A stretch of DNA of 64,000 nucleotides from JAJDOD01 sp050299835 (GCA_050299835.1 JBNKWP010000002.1:124001-188000); one strand, 5' to 3'; numbered from the stretch's first letter, positions 16,875 to 26,645 are shown. The notes: generated by a model from the sequence alone, not told the origin. Numbers and translations: made by a program.

Positions 16875-17432
16875 ATGACACGCATCCCCCGCCGGTCCAT
16901 GCTGACCGGTTCCGCCGCGCTTATGGCGCTTTCCGCATGTGGCAATGGCATCGGCAGTGACGGCGCGAGCAAGCTCGATGGCCGCGTCGATGCTGCGCTC
17001 GCCTTTCTTGACAGCACCTATCCCGGCACCCGCGACCTGCGCGCCAAGTCGGTGGGCATGCTTGTCATGCCGCTCATCACCGAGGCGAGCTTCGGATTCG
17101 GCGGCGGCTATGGCAGGGGAGCGCTACGTATCGACGACATCTCGGTCGACTACTACTCCGCCAGCCAGGCGAGCTTCGGCTTTCAGGCAGGCGCACAGCA
17201 ATATGCCCATGTCCTCTACTTCATGACGGAAGAGGCGCTGGCCGAGTTCCGCACCTCCTCGGGCTGGGCGGCGGGCGCAGATATCAAATACGCCGTCAAC
17301 GACCGGGGCGGCAACCTCTCCGCCGATACCACCACCGTGCTTGCCCCCGTGATCGCGGTCGTCTTCGGTCAGGCCGGCCTGCTGGCGGGTGCCTCCGTCG
17401 AGGGCACGAAATACACCCGCATCATTCCCTGA
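16875..17432 (+). CDS. SYLF/YSC84-domain lipoprotein
   Basis: 185 residues. The signal peptide ends in a lipobox (ALSAC, Cys22), so the protein should be lipid-anchored. The rest is a SYLF domain, a fold linked to lipid binding in eukaryotic and bacterial homologues: GMLVMPLITEASFGFGGGYG, YYSASQASFGFQAGAQ and the C-terminal GLLAGASVEGTKYTRI. Its physiological role is unknown. Own promoter upstream and a palindrome-rich convergent region downstream. Confidence 0.85.
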   Translation: MTRIPRRSMLTGSAALMALSACGNGIGSDGASKLDGRVDAALAFLDSTYPGTRDLRAKSVGMLVMPLITEASFGFGGGYGRGALRIDDISVDYYSASQASFGFQAGAQQYAHVLYFMTEEALAEFRTSSGWAAGADIKYAVNDRGGNLSADTTTVLAPVIAVVFGQAGLLAGASVEGTKYTRIIP

Positions 17433-17446
17433 CCTCTCGTCACAAA

Positions 17447-17668
17447 GGGGGCTCTGCCCCCTCTTGGCCCGAAAACGGGCCAATTCACCCCCGGGATATT
17501 TTGCCCAAGAAGAAAACGCCCCGTCTTCACAGGGCGCTTTCCGGAGCTTTCTCCTTGGGCGGTCATCGGCTTCCCAGCCTGTACCGCCCAGACAATTTGA
17601 CTCAAAATGTATTTCTTCTTGGTTAAAATATCCCGGGGAGCGCGAGGGGCAGCGCCCCTCGCCCTTCG
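17447..17668. repeat. Composite palindromic intergenic element (REP/BIME-like)
   Basis: Between two convergent genes lie several nested hairpins: GGGGGC-TCT-GCCCCC, TTGGCCCG-AAAA-CGGGCCAA, TGGGCGGT...ACCGCCCA, and GCGAGGGGC-AGC-GCCCCTCGC. The outer frame is a 27-bp imperfect inverted repeat (17489-17515 and 17612-17638, 25 of 27 positions pair) of the type CCCCGGGATATTTT..CCAAGAAGAAA. No ORF is convincing. It looks like a pair of dispersed extragenic palindromes in opposite orientation and probably acts as a bidirectional terminator. Confidence 0.8.
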
Positions 17669-17697
17669 CGGCGGCGACGCCGACACAATCCGGAACC

Positions 17698-18570
17698 TCA
17701 CCCCAACGCACGTAGCCGCTTGAACAGGCTCGACGTGTCCCAGCGCCCCCCGCCCATCTTCTGCACGTCCTTGTAGAACTGGTCGACCAGCGCCGTCACC
17801 GGAAGGCTCGCGCCGGTCTCGTTCGCCGTGCGCAGGCAGATATCCAGATCCTTGCGCATCCAATCCGTGGCGAAGCCATGCTCGAAGTGATCGTCCAGCA
17901 TGGTCTCATAGCGGTTTGACATCTGCCAGGACCCGGCGGCTCCCTGGCTGATCACCTCGACCACGGCGCGCCCATCCAGCCCCGCCTTCTCGGCAAAGTG
18001 CAGCGCCTCGCTCAGCCCCTGAACCAGCCCTGCAATGGCGATCTGGTTGCACATCTTTGTCATCTGCCCGGCCCCGCTCTCGCCGATCCGGCGGCAGATC
18101 TTGGCATAGGCGTCCATCACCGGCTCGGCCCGGTCATAGGCCGCCGCATCTCCCCCGCACATGATCGAAAGCGCCCCATTCTCCGCCCCCGCCTGTCCGC
18201 CGGAGATCGGCGCATCGACAAAGGCAATGCCCCGTTCCCCCGCCGCCGTGTACAGCTCCCGCGTCACTGCAGCCGAAACGGTGGTGTGATCGACGAAGAC
18301 CGAACCTTCGGCCATTCCAGCGAAAGCCCCGTCCTCCCCAAGGCAGACCGAGCGCAAGTCGTCATCATTTCCGACGCAGGCCAGAACGAACTCGGCACCA
18401 TCGGCTGCCTCCCGCGGTGTCGCACCGCTCGATCCACCATGTTCGCTGGCCCATGCCTCGGATTTGGCCGGGGTCCGGTTGTAAACCGTCACATCATGCC
18501 CCGCTCCCTTAAGATGCCCGGCCATCGGGTATCCCATGACCCCCAATCCCAGAAATGCGCATTTCGTCAT
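17698..18570 (-). CDS. NAD(P)-dependent 3-hydroxyisobutyrate dehydrogenase-family oxidoreductase
   Basis: 290 residues, the β-hydroxyacid dehydrogenase family. Rossmann motif GLGVMGYPMAGHL at 8-20, substrate-binding DAPISGGQAGAENG at 119-132, and catalytic Lys172 in GAGQMTKMCNQ. Such enzymes oxidise 3-hydroxyisobutyrate, tartronate semialdehyde or related short hydroxyacids; the exact substrate cannot be read from sequence. Tartronate semialdehyde reductase would fit glyoxylate disposal after allantoin degradation, but that is only a contextual inference. Divergent from the acylase gene. Confidence 0.88.
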   Translation of the reverse strand: MTKCAFLGLGVMGYPMAGHLKGAGHDVTVYNRTPAKSEAWASEHGGSSGATPREAADGAEFVLACVGNDDDLRSVCLGEDGAFAGMAEGSVFVDHTTVSAAVTRELYTAAGERGIAFVDAPISGGQAGAENGALSIMCGGDAAAYDRAEPVMDAYAKICRRIGESGAGQMTKMCNQIAIAGLVQGLSEALHFAEKAGLDGRAVVEVISQGAAGSWQMSNRYETMLDDHFEHGFATDWMRKDLDICLRTANETGASLPVTALVDQFYKDVQKMGGGRWDTSSLFKRLRALG

Positions 18571-18644
18571 GGTGTTCTCCTCCGTGTCGGCCTAAGTTCC
18601 CGTCACACCTAACGAAGACGGGCAGACAGTCAACAAGGGCAGGC

Positions 18645-21131
18645 ATGGCGCGACTTTTTCGCTGGCTTCTCCGGATCGTGACCGGGGTACTTATCCTCGG
18701 CCTCACGGCTTCATTCCTGTTGTACTGGTTCTTTTCGCGCTCGATTCCCGACTATTCCGAGACCCTCGCGGTTTCCGGCATCTCCGGCGAAGTTGAGATC
18801 GTGCGCGACACCGCCATTGTCCCGCATATCTTCGGGCCGACGGACGAAGACGTCTATTTCGGCCTCGGCCTCGCCCATGCGCAGGACCGGCTTTGGCAGA
18901 TGACGATGCTGCGACGCACCGCTCAGGGCCGCCTGTCCGAACTCTTCGGGGCCCGGACCGTTCGGATCGACGAGTTGCTCCGCCGCTTCGATTTTTACGC
19001 GTTGTCGGTCAGGTCCGTGACCGTGCAGGACGACTACACGAAAGCTGCGCTTCGGGCGTATTCCGCCGGCGTCAATGCCTGGCTGGCGAAGGTCAACGAA
19101 GGCGCACGAGGCCGCGGCGCACCCGAGTTCTGGCTATTCGAGCCCGCCATTGCTCCCTGGCAGCCCGCCGATAGTATCGCCATCGGCAAGCTGATGGCGC
19201 TGCGCTTGTCCTCGCATCTGGAAAACGAGGTGTTGCGCGCCCGCGTGTCCCAGATGATCTCGGATGCGCGTCTCGCCGACCTTCTCTTCGACGATCCGGG
19301 CGAGGCGATCACGACCCTCCCCGAATATGCCGATCTTTTCGCACCTGAAGACGGCGGACCGGTCGTGTTCGCGGGCATGGCGAACGGCCTGGACGATCTC
19401 CGCGACGATCCGCTTTCACCCATCCGCCACCGCAATTTCGGAGGTGCCTCCAACGCCTGGGCGGCAGCTCCGATCCGTTCGGCAGCAGGCGGCACACTGC
19501 TGGCCAACGACCCGCATCTTGAATTCGATGCGCCGTCCATCTGGTACCTCGCCCGGCTGGAACTGGAATCGGGCGGCATCATTGGCGGCACGATCCCCGG
19601 CGCGCCCGCGATGCTGGTGGGTCGATCCGACCGGCTTGGATGGGCCCTGACCTCGACGGGAGCGGACGATCAGGACGTCTTCATCGAACGACTTAACCCG
19701 GACAACCCCGAAGAGGTGGCGACCCCCAACGGCTGGCGCAAGCTCGCCTCCCGCACTTCGCTGATCAATGTCAAAGATGCGAACCCGATCAAGGTGACGT
19801 TGCGCTGGTCGGAAAATGGTCCGATCCTTCCCGGCTCGCATTACGATCTCGGCACGGTCACGCCCAACCGCCACGTCGCCTCGCTTGGCTGGACCGCGCT
19901 TCGCAGCGATGACACCACCATGTCATCGCTCCTGTCGATCATGCGCTCCGGCACCGTGGACGAAGCACTCGCGGCGGGCGAGACCTTCGTTGCTCCGCCG
20001 CAGAACCTGACCGTTGTCGATAATGAACGCATCGCGATGAAGGTTATCGGACAACTGCCGCGCCGCGCCGCCCGCCACCAGACCGAAGGCCGGATGCCCG
20101 CGCCCGGCTGGCTACCGGAGAACCGCTGGCAGGGCAGTCTCCCCTACAGTTCCAACCCCGAATATACCGACCCCGAAGGTGGTATCCTCGGCAATACCAA
20201 TAACAAGGTGACCGACAGGCCCTTCCCCTTCCATGTCAGCCACGAATGGAGCGACACCCAGCGGGTTCAGCGCTGGCAACGTCTGATGCAGACGCGCGAG
20301 GTCCACACGCGCGAGAGCTTCATGGAAGCTCAACTCGACACGGTCTCGGTCACGGCACGGACCCTGCTGCCGCTCGTCGCCCGCGATCTGTGGTTCACCG
20401 GCGAAGCGGCAGAGGCCGGAACGCCGGAACGCCGCCGCCGCGATGCGCTCGACCTGCTCGCGGGCTGGAACGGCGAGATGAACGAACACTTGCCCGAACC
20501 ACTCATTTACATGGCCTGGATGCGTGCGCTGCAGGATCGATTGATCCGCGACGAATTGGGCACCCTTGCCGATGAGTTCCCCCATCTCGAACCGGTTTTC
20601 GTCGAACGCGTGTTCCGCGATGTCGATGGCGCATCCGCCTGGTGCGACATCATCCAATCGGCCCCGTCTGAGACCTGTACCGACATCGCGCGCCTCGCTC
20701 TCGACGACGCGCTTCTGTGGATTCAGGAAACCTACGGCCTGGCGCTCGAATCCCTCCGGTGGGGAGACGCGCATCAGGCCACCCATGACCACTCCGTGCT
20801 CGGAGAGATTGGCTGGGTGTCGTGGATCGTGAATATCCGCCAATCCACCTCTGGCGGCGACAACACGCTGCGACGCGGGCTCACCTCCGGACAGGACCCG
20901 CACCCGTTTCAAAATATCCACGGCGCGGGATATCGCGGCGTCTACGATTTCGCCGACCCCGACAGTTCCGTCTTCGTGATCGCCACCGGACAGTCCGGGC
21001 ACCCCTTGTCGCGCCATTACGACGATCTGGGCGAACTCTGGCGGCGCGGTGAATACATTCCCATGACGCTCGATCCCGAACTGGCGCGCGCTGGCGCCAC
21101 CGGGATTACCCGGCTGGTGCCCGGGAACTGA
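18645..21131 (+). CDS. Penicillin acylase-family N-terminal nucleophile hydrolase
   Basis: 828 residues. A membrane anchor or uncleaved signal (about 8-29) precedes an Ntn-hydrolase precursor of the penicillin acylase (S45) family. The predicted β-chain N-terminus is Ser269 in FGGASNAWA, where autoproteolysis would free the nucleophile. Later family elements are LLANDPHLEF and NTNNKVTD. Homologues cleave amide side chains of β-lactams or of N-acyl-homoserine lactones, so a quorum-quenching role is possible but not shown. The start at 18645 (MARLFRWLLRIV) was chosen because the extension upstream is not family-like. Confidence 0.92.
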   Translation: MARLFRWLLRIVTGVLILGLTASFLLYWFFSRSIPDYSETLAVSGISGEVEIVRDTAIVPHIFGPTDEDVYFGLGLAHAQDRLWQMTMLRRTAQGRLSELFGARTVRIDELLRRFDFYALSVRSVTVQDDYTKAALRAYSAGVNAWLAKVNEGARGRGAPEFWLFEPAIAPWQPADSIAIGKLMALRLSSHLENEVLRARVSQMISDARLADLLFDDPGEAITTLPEYADLFAPEDGGPVVFAGMANGLDDLRDDPLSPIRHRNFGGASNAWAAAPIRSAAGGTLLANDPHLEFDAPSIWYLARLELESGGIIGGTIPGAPAMLVGRSDRLGWALTSTGADDQDVFIERLNPDNPEEVATPNGWRKLASRTSLINVKDANPIKVTLRWSENGPILPGSHYDLGTVTPNRHVASLGWTALRSDDTTMSSLLSIMRSGTVDEALAAGETFVAPPQNLTVVDNERIAMKVIGQLPRRAARHQTEGRMPAPGWLPENRWQGSLPYSSNPEYTDPEGGILGNTNNKVTDRPFPFHVSHEWSDTQRVQRWQRLMQTREVHTRESFMEAQLDTVSVTARTLLPLVARDLWFTGEAAEAGTPERRRRDALDLLAGWNGEMNEHLPEPLIYMAWMRALQDRLIRDELGTLADEFPHLEPVFVERVFRDVDGASAWCDIIQSAPSETCTDIARLALDDALLWIQETYGLALESLRWGDAHQATHDHSVLGEIGWVSWIVNIRQSTSGGDNTLRRGLTSGQDPHPFQNIHGAGYRGVYDFADPDSSVFVIATGQSGHPLSRHYDDLGELWRRGEYIPMTLDPELARAGATGITRLVPGN

Positions 21132-21135
21132 GGCG

Positions 21136-21369
21136 TCAGCGCGTCAACCGCAGCCCGGCCAGCGCCGAAAAGATCAGCGCGGCAAGCGACAAAATGATGC
21201 CGCCGTAGAACCCGAGCAGAAGGTTGTTTTCGATAGGATAAATATCGGCATTCGATGGGTTGGGGCCAAGCCCCCCCCAATCGGCCGAAGCCTTGCCAAA
21301 CATGATCCAGGCCGCGATGGACCCCACCCAGCATCCGAGCGCCATAACCCAGAAGACAATGACGCGCAT
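21136..21369 (-). CDS. Small two-helix membrane protein
   Basis: 77 residues with two hydrophobic segments (VIVFWVMALGCWVGSIAAWI and LGFYGGIILSLAALIFSALA) joined by a short polar loop. No family recognised. It begins 7 bp after the hflX stop on the same strand, so it is probably the last gene of the hfq-hflX operon. The ATG at 21369 (MRVIVFWVMALG) was chosen because the longer frame reads back into hflX. Confidence 0.7.
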   Translation of the reverse strand: MRVIVFWVMALGCWVGSIAAWIMFGKASADWGGLGPNPSNADIYPIENNLLLGFYGGIILSLAALIFSALAGLRLTR

Positions 21370-21376
21370 CGCCGCC

Positions 21377-22651
21377 CTACAGCCTTGAGTAACGCACGGC
21401 CTGCGCTTCGGACCAGGTGACCGAAAGTTTCCAGCCGTCTTCCAGCGGCACCTCGTCGGTGACCACACCCTGTTCGAACAGCCAGGCGCGCTTGCGTCCG
21501 TCGGCGTGGGAAATTTCCAACACGTCGGAGCGCAATCCTTGGCTCAGAAGGACCTCGATAGCTTCCGTAAGGGGCGCAATACCGTTATCGGACATGGCCG
21601 AGGTGACCACGACGTCATCGCGCCGGGCTGCGGCGGTCTGCAAGGCCTCCCGCGCCTCCGGGGCGACCTGGTCGATCTTGTTCCAGACCTCGATCATCGG
21701 TCGTTCCGGCCCCACGCCCAGACTTTCCAGGATCGCGAGCACATCCTCCCGCTGTTCTTCAGTCTCGGGATGGGAAATGTCGCGCACATGGGCGATCACA
21801 TCCGCCGACAGCACCTCCTCCAGCGTCGCCCGAAAGGCCGCCACCAGTTGCGTCGGCAGGTCGGAGATAAAACCCACCGTGTCCGACAGGATCACATCGC
21901 GCCCGGTGGCCAGCTTCACCGCCCGCATGGTCGGGTCGAGCGTCGCGAAAAGCATGTCCTTGGCCAGCACGCTGGCCCCGGTCAGGCGGTTGAAAATCGT
22001 GGACTTGCCTGCGTTCGTATAGCCAACCAGTGCAACGATAGGAAAAGGCACCTTCGCCCGCGCCTCACGATGCAGGGTCCGGGTCTTCACCACCTTGTCC
22101 AATTGCCGTTTCAGACGCACCAACTGTTCGTCGATGGCCCGCCGGTCCGCCTCGATCTGCGTCTCCCCCGGCCCGCCGACGAAACCCAGGCCCCCGCGCT
22201 GGCGCTCAAGGTGCGTCCAGGCCCGGACAAGCCGCGTCCTCTGATAGGACAGCGCCGCCATTTCCACCTGCAAGACACCCTCGCGCGTGGCCGCGCGGTC
22301 CGAGAAGATCTCCAGAATCAACCCGGTCCGGTCCAGGAGCTTGACCTTCCACTCCCGCTCCAGGTTTCGCTGCTGAACCGGGGTGACGGGACCGTCTACC
22401 AGAACGAGATCGACTTCACCGGCGATGATCCGTCCGCCCAGTTCCTCGATCTTGCCCTTGCCGAAAAGCAGACCGGGCGAAGGGTTGGGCAGTCGCACGA
22501 TCTCGGCACCGACCACCTCCAACTCGGGCAGGGCCGCTGCAAGCGACACGGCTTCGTCCAGCGCAAACTTCGAGTCGCGCCGGTCTGGATCGCTGGTAAT
22601 CTCGGGATGCAGAATAAGCGCGCGGGTTGCGCGCGCCTCGTCAGCTCCCAC
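21377..22651 (-). CDS. hflX: Ribosome-associated GTPase HflX
   Basis: A GTPase that binds and helps split stalled 70S ribosomes under stress. 424 residues. An N-terminal glycine-rich HflX domain (PSPGLLFGKGKIEELGG; GGLGFVGGPGETQIE) precedes the G domain with G1 GYTNAGKST, G3 DTVGF and G4 NKID. Length is normal. Starts with GTG at 22651, 2 bp after the hfq stop, so it is coupled to hfq as in many proteobacteria. Confidence 0.96.
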   Translation of the reverse strand: MGADEARATRALILHPEITSDPDRRDSKFALDEAVSLAAALPELEVVGAEIVRLPNPSPGLLFGKGKIEELGGRIIAGEVDLVLVDGPVTPVQQRNLEREWKVKLLDRTGLILEIFSDRAATREGVLQVEMAALSYQRTRLVRAWTHLERQRGGLGFVGGPGETQIEADRRAIDEQLVRLKRQLDKVVKTRTLHREARAKVPFPIVALVGYTNAGKSTIFNRLTGASVLAKDMLFATLDPTMRAVKLATGRDVILSDTVGFISDLPTQLVAAFRATLEEVLSADVIAHVRDISHPETEEQREDVLAILESLGVGPERPMIEVWNKIDQVAPEAREALQTAAARRDDVVVTSAMSDNGIAPLTEAIEVLLSQGLRSDVLEISHADGRKRAWLFEQGVVTDEVPLEDGWKLSVTWSEAQAVRYSRL

Positions 22652-22653
22652 GC

Positions 22654-22887
22654 TTACTCTTCGCCTTCGTACAGCGAAATAGGTTGCGCCGGCATGATCG
22701 TGGAAATCGCGTGCTTATAAACAAGCTGCGACTGTCCGTCTCTGCGTAGCAATACGCAGAAATTGTCAAACCAGGTAATAACGCCTTGAAGTTTGACACC
22801 GTTGATCAGGAAGATGGTCACGGGGACCTTGGTTTTCCTGACATGATTAAGAAATGCGTCCTGCAGATTCTGTCTGTCGGAAGCCAT
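22654..22887 (-). CDS. hfq: RNA chaperone Hfq
   Basis: Hexameric Sm-like protein that pairs small RNAs with mRNAs. 77 residues with Sm1 (KVPVTIFLINGVKLQGVI) and the Sm2 signature YKHAISTI, and a very short C-terminal tail, as usual for alphaproteobacteria. ATG 22887 (MASDRQNLQDAFLNHVRK). In operon with hflX. About 145 bp of AT-rich leader precede it, which probably includes its own promoter separate from trkH. Confidence 0.97.
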   Translation of the reverse strand: MASDRQNLQDAFLNHVRKTKVPVTIFLINGVKLQGVITWFDNFCVLLRRDGQSQLVYKHAISTIMPAQPISLYEGEE

Positions 22888-23033
22888 AATGGAAAGCCTT
22901 CTTGTTTTTGCGACCCTTTGCGGACCGGTTTGTTTGCGCAGAGCCACTATGGAACGCGACCCCTCGTAAGGCCAGATCTCAAAATTCTTTTATATTCAAT
23001 TAGTTACATTTAAAGGCCAAGATAAAACCGGAC

Positions 23034-24551
23034 TCAGCGCCAGAAATCCGGATTGAGAAGCGCAATGATCGCGATCACTTCAAGCCGTCCCACGACCATC
23101 GCGACGCAAAGTATGTATCGCGCCGTGTCACTCACCGACGTCACGTCAATCGGAGCGGTTCCCGCCGCTTCGACCAGCGGTCCGGTTGTCGACAGCGAAG
23201 CGACGGTAAGGATCATCGCATCCTCGAAATCCAGACCGCTGGTCAGCGACAGCGCCGTCATGACGATGGAAACAGAAAGGGCGAAAAGCATGAAGAACAC
23301 CCAGGCCGCATATGCGCCTTCTCTCCGGAATGCCCGCCCAAGCCGTCCCGAACGCCCGATGGAAGACGGTTGTACCAGTTTCTCCATCTCGCGCACACCA
23401 TGCTGGAACAGCGCGTAACATCGCAGAAGCTTGACGCCCCCCGCCGTTGTCGCCACGCCGCCCCCCAGGACGGCCAGCCCCAGAAGCAGAACGCCAGGTG
23501 CGCCGAATCCAGACCAGGCACGGGTCGCGTCCCAGGACTGCGATTCAAACCCTGTCGTCGTCAGAAAGGACGCGACCGTGAAGAGTGCGCCCCACAGCCC
23601 GCTCAATCCCTGAAGCAGAGACACTTCCACGTCTTCGAAACTCACCGCCCAATGGCGCAGGAACAGCAACACCGCCAGCAAAATGCAAAGTCCGGCCCCG
23701 TAGCGAAACTCCGCATCGTTGAAAAGGCTGGTCCACCCCTGCGGCCTCTCGTCGGCGAGAAATGTCAGGCGTGACAGAGCAAAGATGAAGAAGATGAAGA
23801 TGATGACCTCGCCCAGACTGCCCGACCCTGTACTCTCGACGCCTCCAACCGGCGAAATGCCGGAGGTCGAAAGCACCGACATGGCGTGACAGAGCGCGAC
23901 CAAGGGCCTGTCCCCCGCGATATAGAGCGCGAGCCAGAGCGCGCCGGTTAATCCCACATAGATCGGCAGCAGACGCATCGAATAGCGCCTCAGCCGCATT
24001 GACGGGTCTGCGACATTGACCGCCTGCCGGGCTCCCTGCCCGATCTCCCCCCGCGCCGCGATCTCGAAACCGCCCAACGTCAGTGGGGCCAGCACGGCAA
24101 TCGCGGTCACCCACATGAAAAATCCGCCCATCCAGCCAACCTGCGCCCGCCAGAGGTGAACGGCATCGGGAAGCCGCGCCGGGTCGAACAACGTCATGCC
24201 CGTCGTGGACAAGCTGGACACCATTTCAAAATAGGCGTTGTGGAACCGAGTTGCCGGCACGGCCTCCGCAAACGGAACTGCCAGCATGACAGGCAACACG
24301 GTAAAACAGGCAAGGATCGAAATAAGATGGCTGCGGCCCTGCCTGCGAATGTGCATGTTATGCGTCGCCAGAGCGATCATGGAGAAGACGATGACGAAGA
24401 AGATGCAGGAATACAGAAACGCCCGGGACGTCGCGTAATCCTTTGTCGCAAGTGAAAATGCCGCCGGACCAAGCATGGACAGCGCCGCCAGCCCCATCAG
24501 GACGACAATAAACGGAAGGTTGTCCAGCCGGATCATGCCGGACCGTTGCAT
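23034..24551 (-). CDS. trkH: TrkH family potassium uptake membrane subunit
   Basis: 505 residues and about ten membrane helices, with the repeated pore-loop motifs of the TrkH/KtrB family (SSLSTTGMT, MSVLSTSGISPVGG, FLTTTGFES, ASLSTTGPL), each supplying a glycine to the K+ filter. Works with TrkA, encoded 27 bp upstream on the same strand. The start could be 24551 or the ATG five codons later (24536). Confidence 0.94.
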   Translation of the reverse strand: MQRSGMIRLDNLPFIVVLMGLAALSMLGPAAFSLATKDYATSRAFLYSCIFFVIVFSMIALATHNMHIRRQGRSHLISILACFTVLPVMLAVPFAEAVPATRFHNAYFEMVSSLSTTGMTLFDPARLPDAVHLWRAQVGWMGGFFMWVTAIAVLAPLTLGGFEIAARGEIGQGARQAVNVADPSMRLRRYSMRLLPIYVGLTGALWLALYIAGDRPLVALCHAMSVLSTSGISPVGGVESTGSGSLGEVIIFIFFIFALSRLTFLADERPQGWTSLFNDAEFRYGAGLCILLAVLLFLRHWAVSFEDVEVSLLQGLSGLWGALFTVASFLTTTGFESQSWDATRAWSGFGAPGVLLLGLAVLGGGVATTAGGVKLLRCYALFQHGVREMEKLVQPSSIGRSGRLGRAFRREGAYAAWVFFMLFALSVSIVMTALSLTSGLDFEDAMILTVASLSTTGPLVEAAGTAPIDVTSVSDTARYILCVAMVVGRLEVIAIIALLNPDFWR

Positions 24552-24578
24552 TCAGTGGAATGACACCCTGCCATCCGC

Positions 24579-25955
24579 TCAGAAGAAGTCGATGGAAGCC
24601 TGGAACAATTGTTCCACTGCGGGCACATCCTCTGCCACCGAGAAGACGACGATGATGTCACCCTCGTCGATGCGAACGTCCCCCGTCGGCTTCACGACCT
24701 CATCGCCCTTCTGGACCGCGCCGACCAGGACGCCTTCGGGAAAGTCGATTTCCTTGATCTGACGCCCCGCAAGCGACGAAGGCGACAGGATCTGCGCCTC
24801 GATCACCTCCGCCTCGGCATCGCCCAGCGAATAGACCGCCCGCACTCGACCATGCCGGATATGCCGCAGGATCGAGCTCACCGTGGTGGCGCGCGGGTTG
24901 ATATAGGCGTCGATGTCGAGCGGTTCCATAAGCGGCAGCAGGGTGGGATCATTGACGAGCGCAATCGCCATCCGGCACCCGGCCTGCTTCGCCCTCACGC
25001 TGGCCAGCAGGTTCGTATTGTCGTCATCGGTCACGGCCAATATCGCGTCCGCCCGTTCGATCCCCGCCTCTGCCAACAGGTCACGGCTCATCCCGTCGCC
25101 ATGCAGCACGATCGTGCGTTCCAGGGCGTCCGCCGCACGTTCAGCGCTGGCGCGGTTCTTCTCGATCACCCGCGCGCGCACCCGTTCGGCCCTCCCTTCG
25201 AGCGCCTTGGCCACCGTAAGCCCGATATTCCCGCCGCCGACGATGACCACGCGCTCCTGCCGATGCACCGTCTTGCCGAAAATCTCGAACGTCCGCGTCA
25301 TGTCCTCGAAATGCGCGATGACATAGATCTGGTCGTCAGCGTAAAGCTGGTCGCCCGGCTCGGGCGCGAACAACTTGTCCTTGCGCCTGACACCAACGAC
25401 GATGGCCCGCAGCGTCGAAAAAAGATCGGTCAACTGCCGCAGCGGCGTGTTCAGAACCGGACAGTCCTCATCCAGTTGAATGCCCAGAAGCTGCGCCTTG
25501 CCGCCCAGAAAAAGCTCCGTGTCGAATGCCGCAGGCGCCGCCAACCGCCGAAGCGCCGCTTCCGCCACTTCCCGCTCAGGGCTGATCACCACGTCGATCG
25601 GCAGATGATCGCGCCGGTAAAGATCCGAATAGATGGCGTTCAGATAGCTCTGCGCCCTCAGCCGCGCGATCTTGCGGGGAACCTCGAACACCGAATGCGC
25701 CACCTGACAGGTGACCATGTTCACCTCGTCGGAATGGGTGGCCGCGATGATCATGTCGGCATCGCGCGCGCCCGCCCGCTCCAGGATATCCGGGTAACTC
25801 GCATGGCCATGAATGCCCTGCACATCGAGCGCATCGGTCGCCCGGCGCACCAGATCGGCATTATTGTCGACGACGGTGACGTCGTTTCTCTCCGACGAGA
25901 GATGCCGCGCAATCTGCCAGCCAACCTGGCCCGCGCCGCAGATGATCACCTTCAT
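24579..25955 (-). CDS. trkA: Trk system potassium uptake regulatory subunit TrkA
   Basis: Cytoplasmic nucleotide-binding gate of the Trk K+ channel. 458 residues with two RCK repeats. The first begins MKVIICGAGQVGWQIARHL and the second VVIVGGGNIGLTVAKAL at about 235, each followed by an RCK-C segment. ATG 25955 is at the Rossmann motif, as in the family. In many related genomes trkA lies directly next to ntrX; here about 4.4 kb separates them. Confidence 0.95.
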   Translation of the reverse strand: MKVIICGAGQVGWQIARHLSSERNDVTVVDNNADLVRRATDALDVQGIHGHASYPDILERAGARDADMIIAATHSDEVNMVTCQVAHSVFEVPRKIARLRAQSYLNAIYSDLYRRDHLPIDVVISPEREVAEAALRRLAAPAAFDTELFLGGKAQLLGIQLDEDCPVLNTPLRQLTDLFSTLRAIVVGVRRKDKLFAPEPGDQLYADDQIYVIAHFEDMTRTFEIFGKTVHRQERVVIVGGGNIGLTVAKALEGRAERVRARVIEKNRASAERAADALERTIVLHGDGMSRDLLAEAGIERADAILAVTDDDNTNLLASVRAKQAGCRMAIALVNDPTLLPLMEPLDIDAYINPRATTVSSILRHIRHGRVRAVYSLGDAEAEVIEAQILSPSSLAGRQIKEIDFPEGVLVGAVQKGDEVVKPTGDVRIDEGDIIVVFSVAEDVPAVEQLFQASIDFF

Positions 25956-26202
25956 GAAAAGCCTCTTGGCCGTTCCGATCCTGCCTGTCTGACATGCAAG
26001 GGGACGGGGATCAAGCCGCTCCCGAACCGGGTGGAATACTCGAACTCCAAACCCCAAGCATATGGACACGCGCCATAAATCACGGTCGCAGCTTGATCTT
26101 TGACGCATTCGCAAATGGCAAATCGAAAAAAATCTGCAATCCCCTGAAACTTTCCCGACGCCATTCCCGTGACTTGGGCACGAATACCCAATGGAGGTCA
26201 AA

Positions 26203-26616
26203 ATGACCAAACGACTTATTGCTGCTCTCGCCCTTCTGTCCATGACCGGCCCCGGCTTTGCGGCGGGTCATGCCACGCCAATGGTTGAGGCAATGAACCA
26301 GGATGTCTCAAACGGCATCGTCAGCGCCGATAGGATCGTCGCCGGGGAGACCGGCTGGCTGGTCGTCCATCGCACCGATGCCGATATGAAGCCGGGTCCC
26401 GTCGTGGGCTACGCCCCCCTGCGCGCCGGCGAAAACACCGATGTCGCGGCGATCCTCCAGGAGGATATCGCACCGGGTGAAATGTTGATGCTGATGGTCC
26501 ACTCCGAAGCCGGTGGCATGGCCGCAGGGGTGTTCGAATATACCCTGGGTGCCAAGGAAGACGGCCCTATCCGCATCGATGGCGCTCTCGTCATGCAGGT
26601 GGTTACGGCGCAGTAA
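26203..26616 (+). CDS. Secreted DUF7282-type protein
   Basis: 137 residues. A signal peptide (MTKRLIAALALLSMTGPGFAAGHA) is followed by a small β-sandwich region with the pattern DQDVSNG-like SNGIVSADRIVAGETGWLVV, KPGPVVGYAPLRAGENTDV and MLMLMVHSEAGG, as in DUF7282 proteins. Function unknown. GGAGGT ribosome site at good distance. It has its own terminator, but lies just upstream of an ECF sigma gene, so it is a plausible target or partner of that regulon. Confidence 0.7.
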   Translation: MTKRLIAALALLSMTGPGFAAGHATPMVEAMNQDVSNGIVSADRIVAGETGWLVVHRTDADMKPGPVVGYAPLRAGENTDVAAILQEDIAPGEMLMLMVHSEAGGMAAGVFEYTLGAKEDGPIRIDGALVMQVVTAQ

Positions 26617-26645
26617 CCGCACACCGCCTGCCGGTCGAGCAGCCA

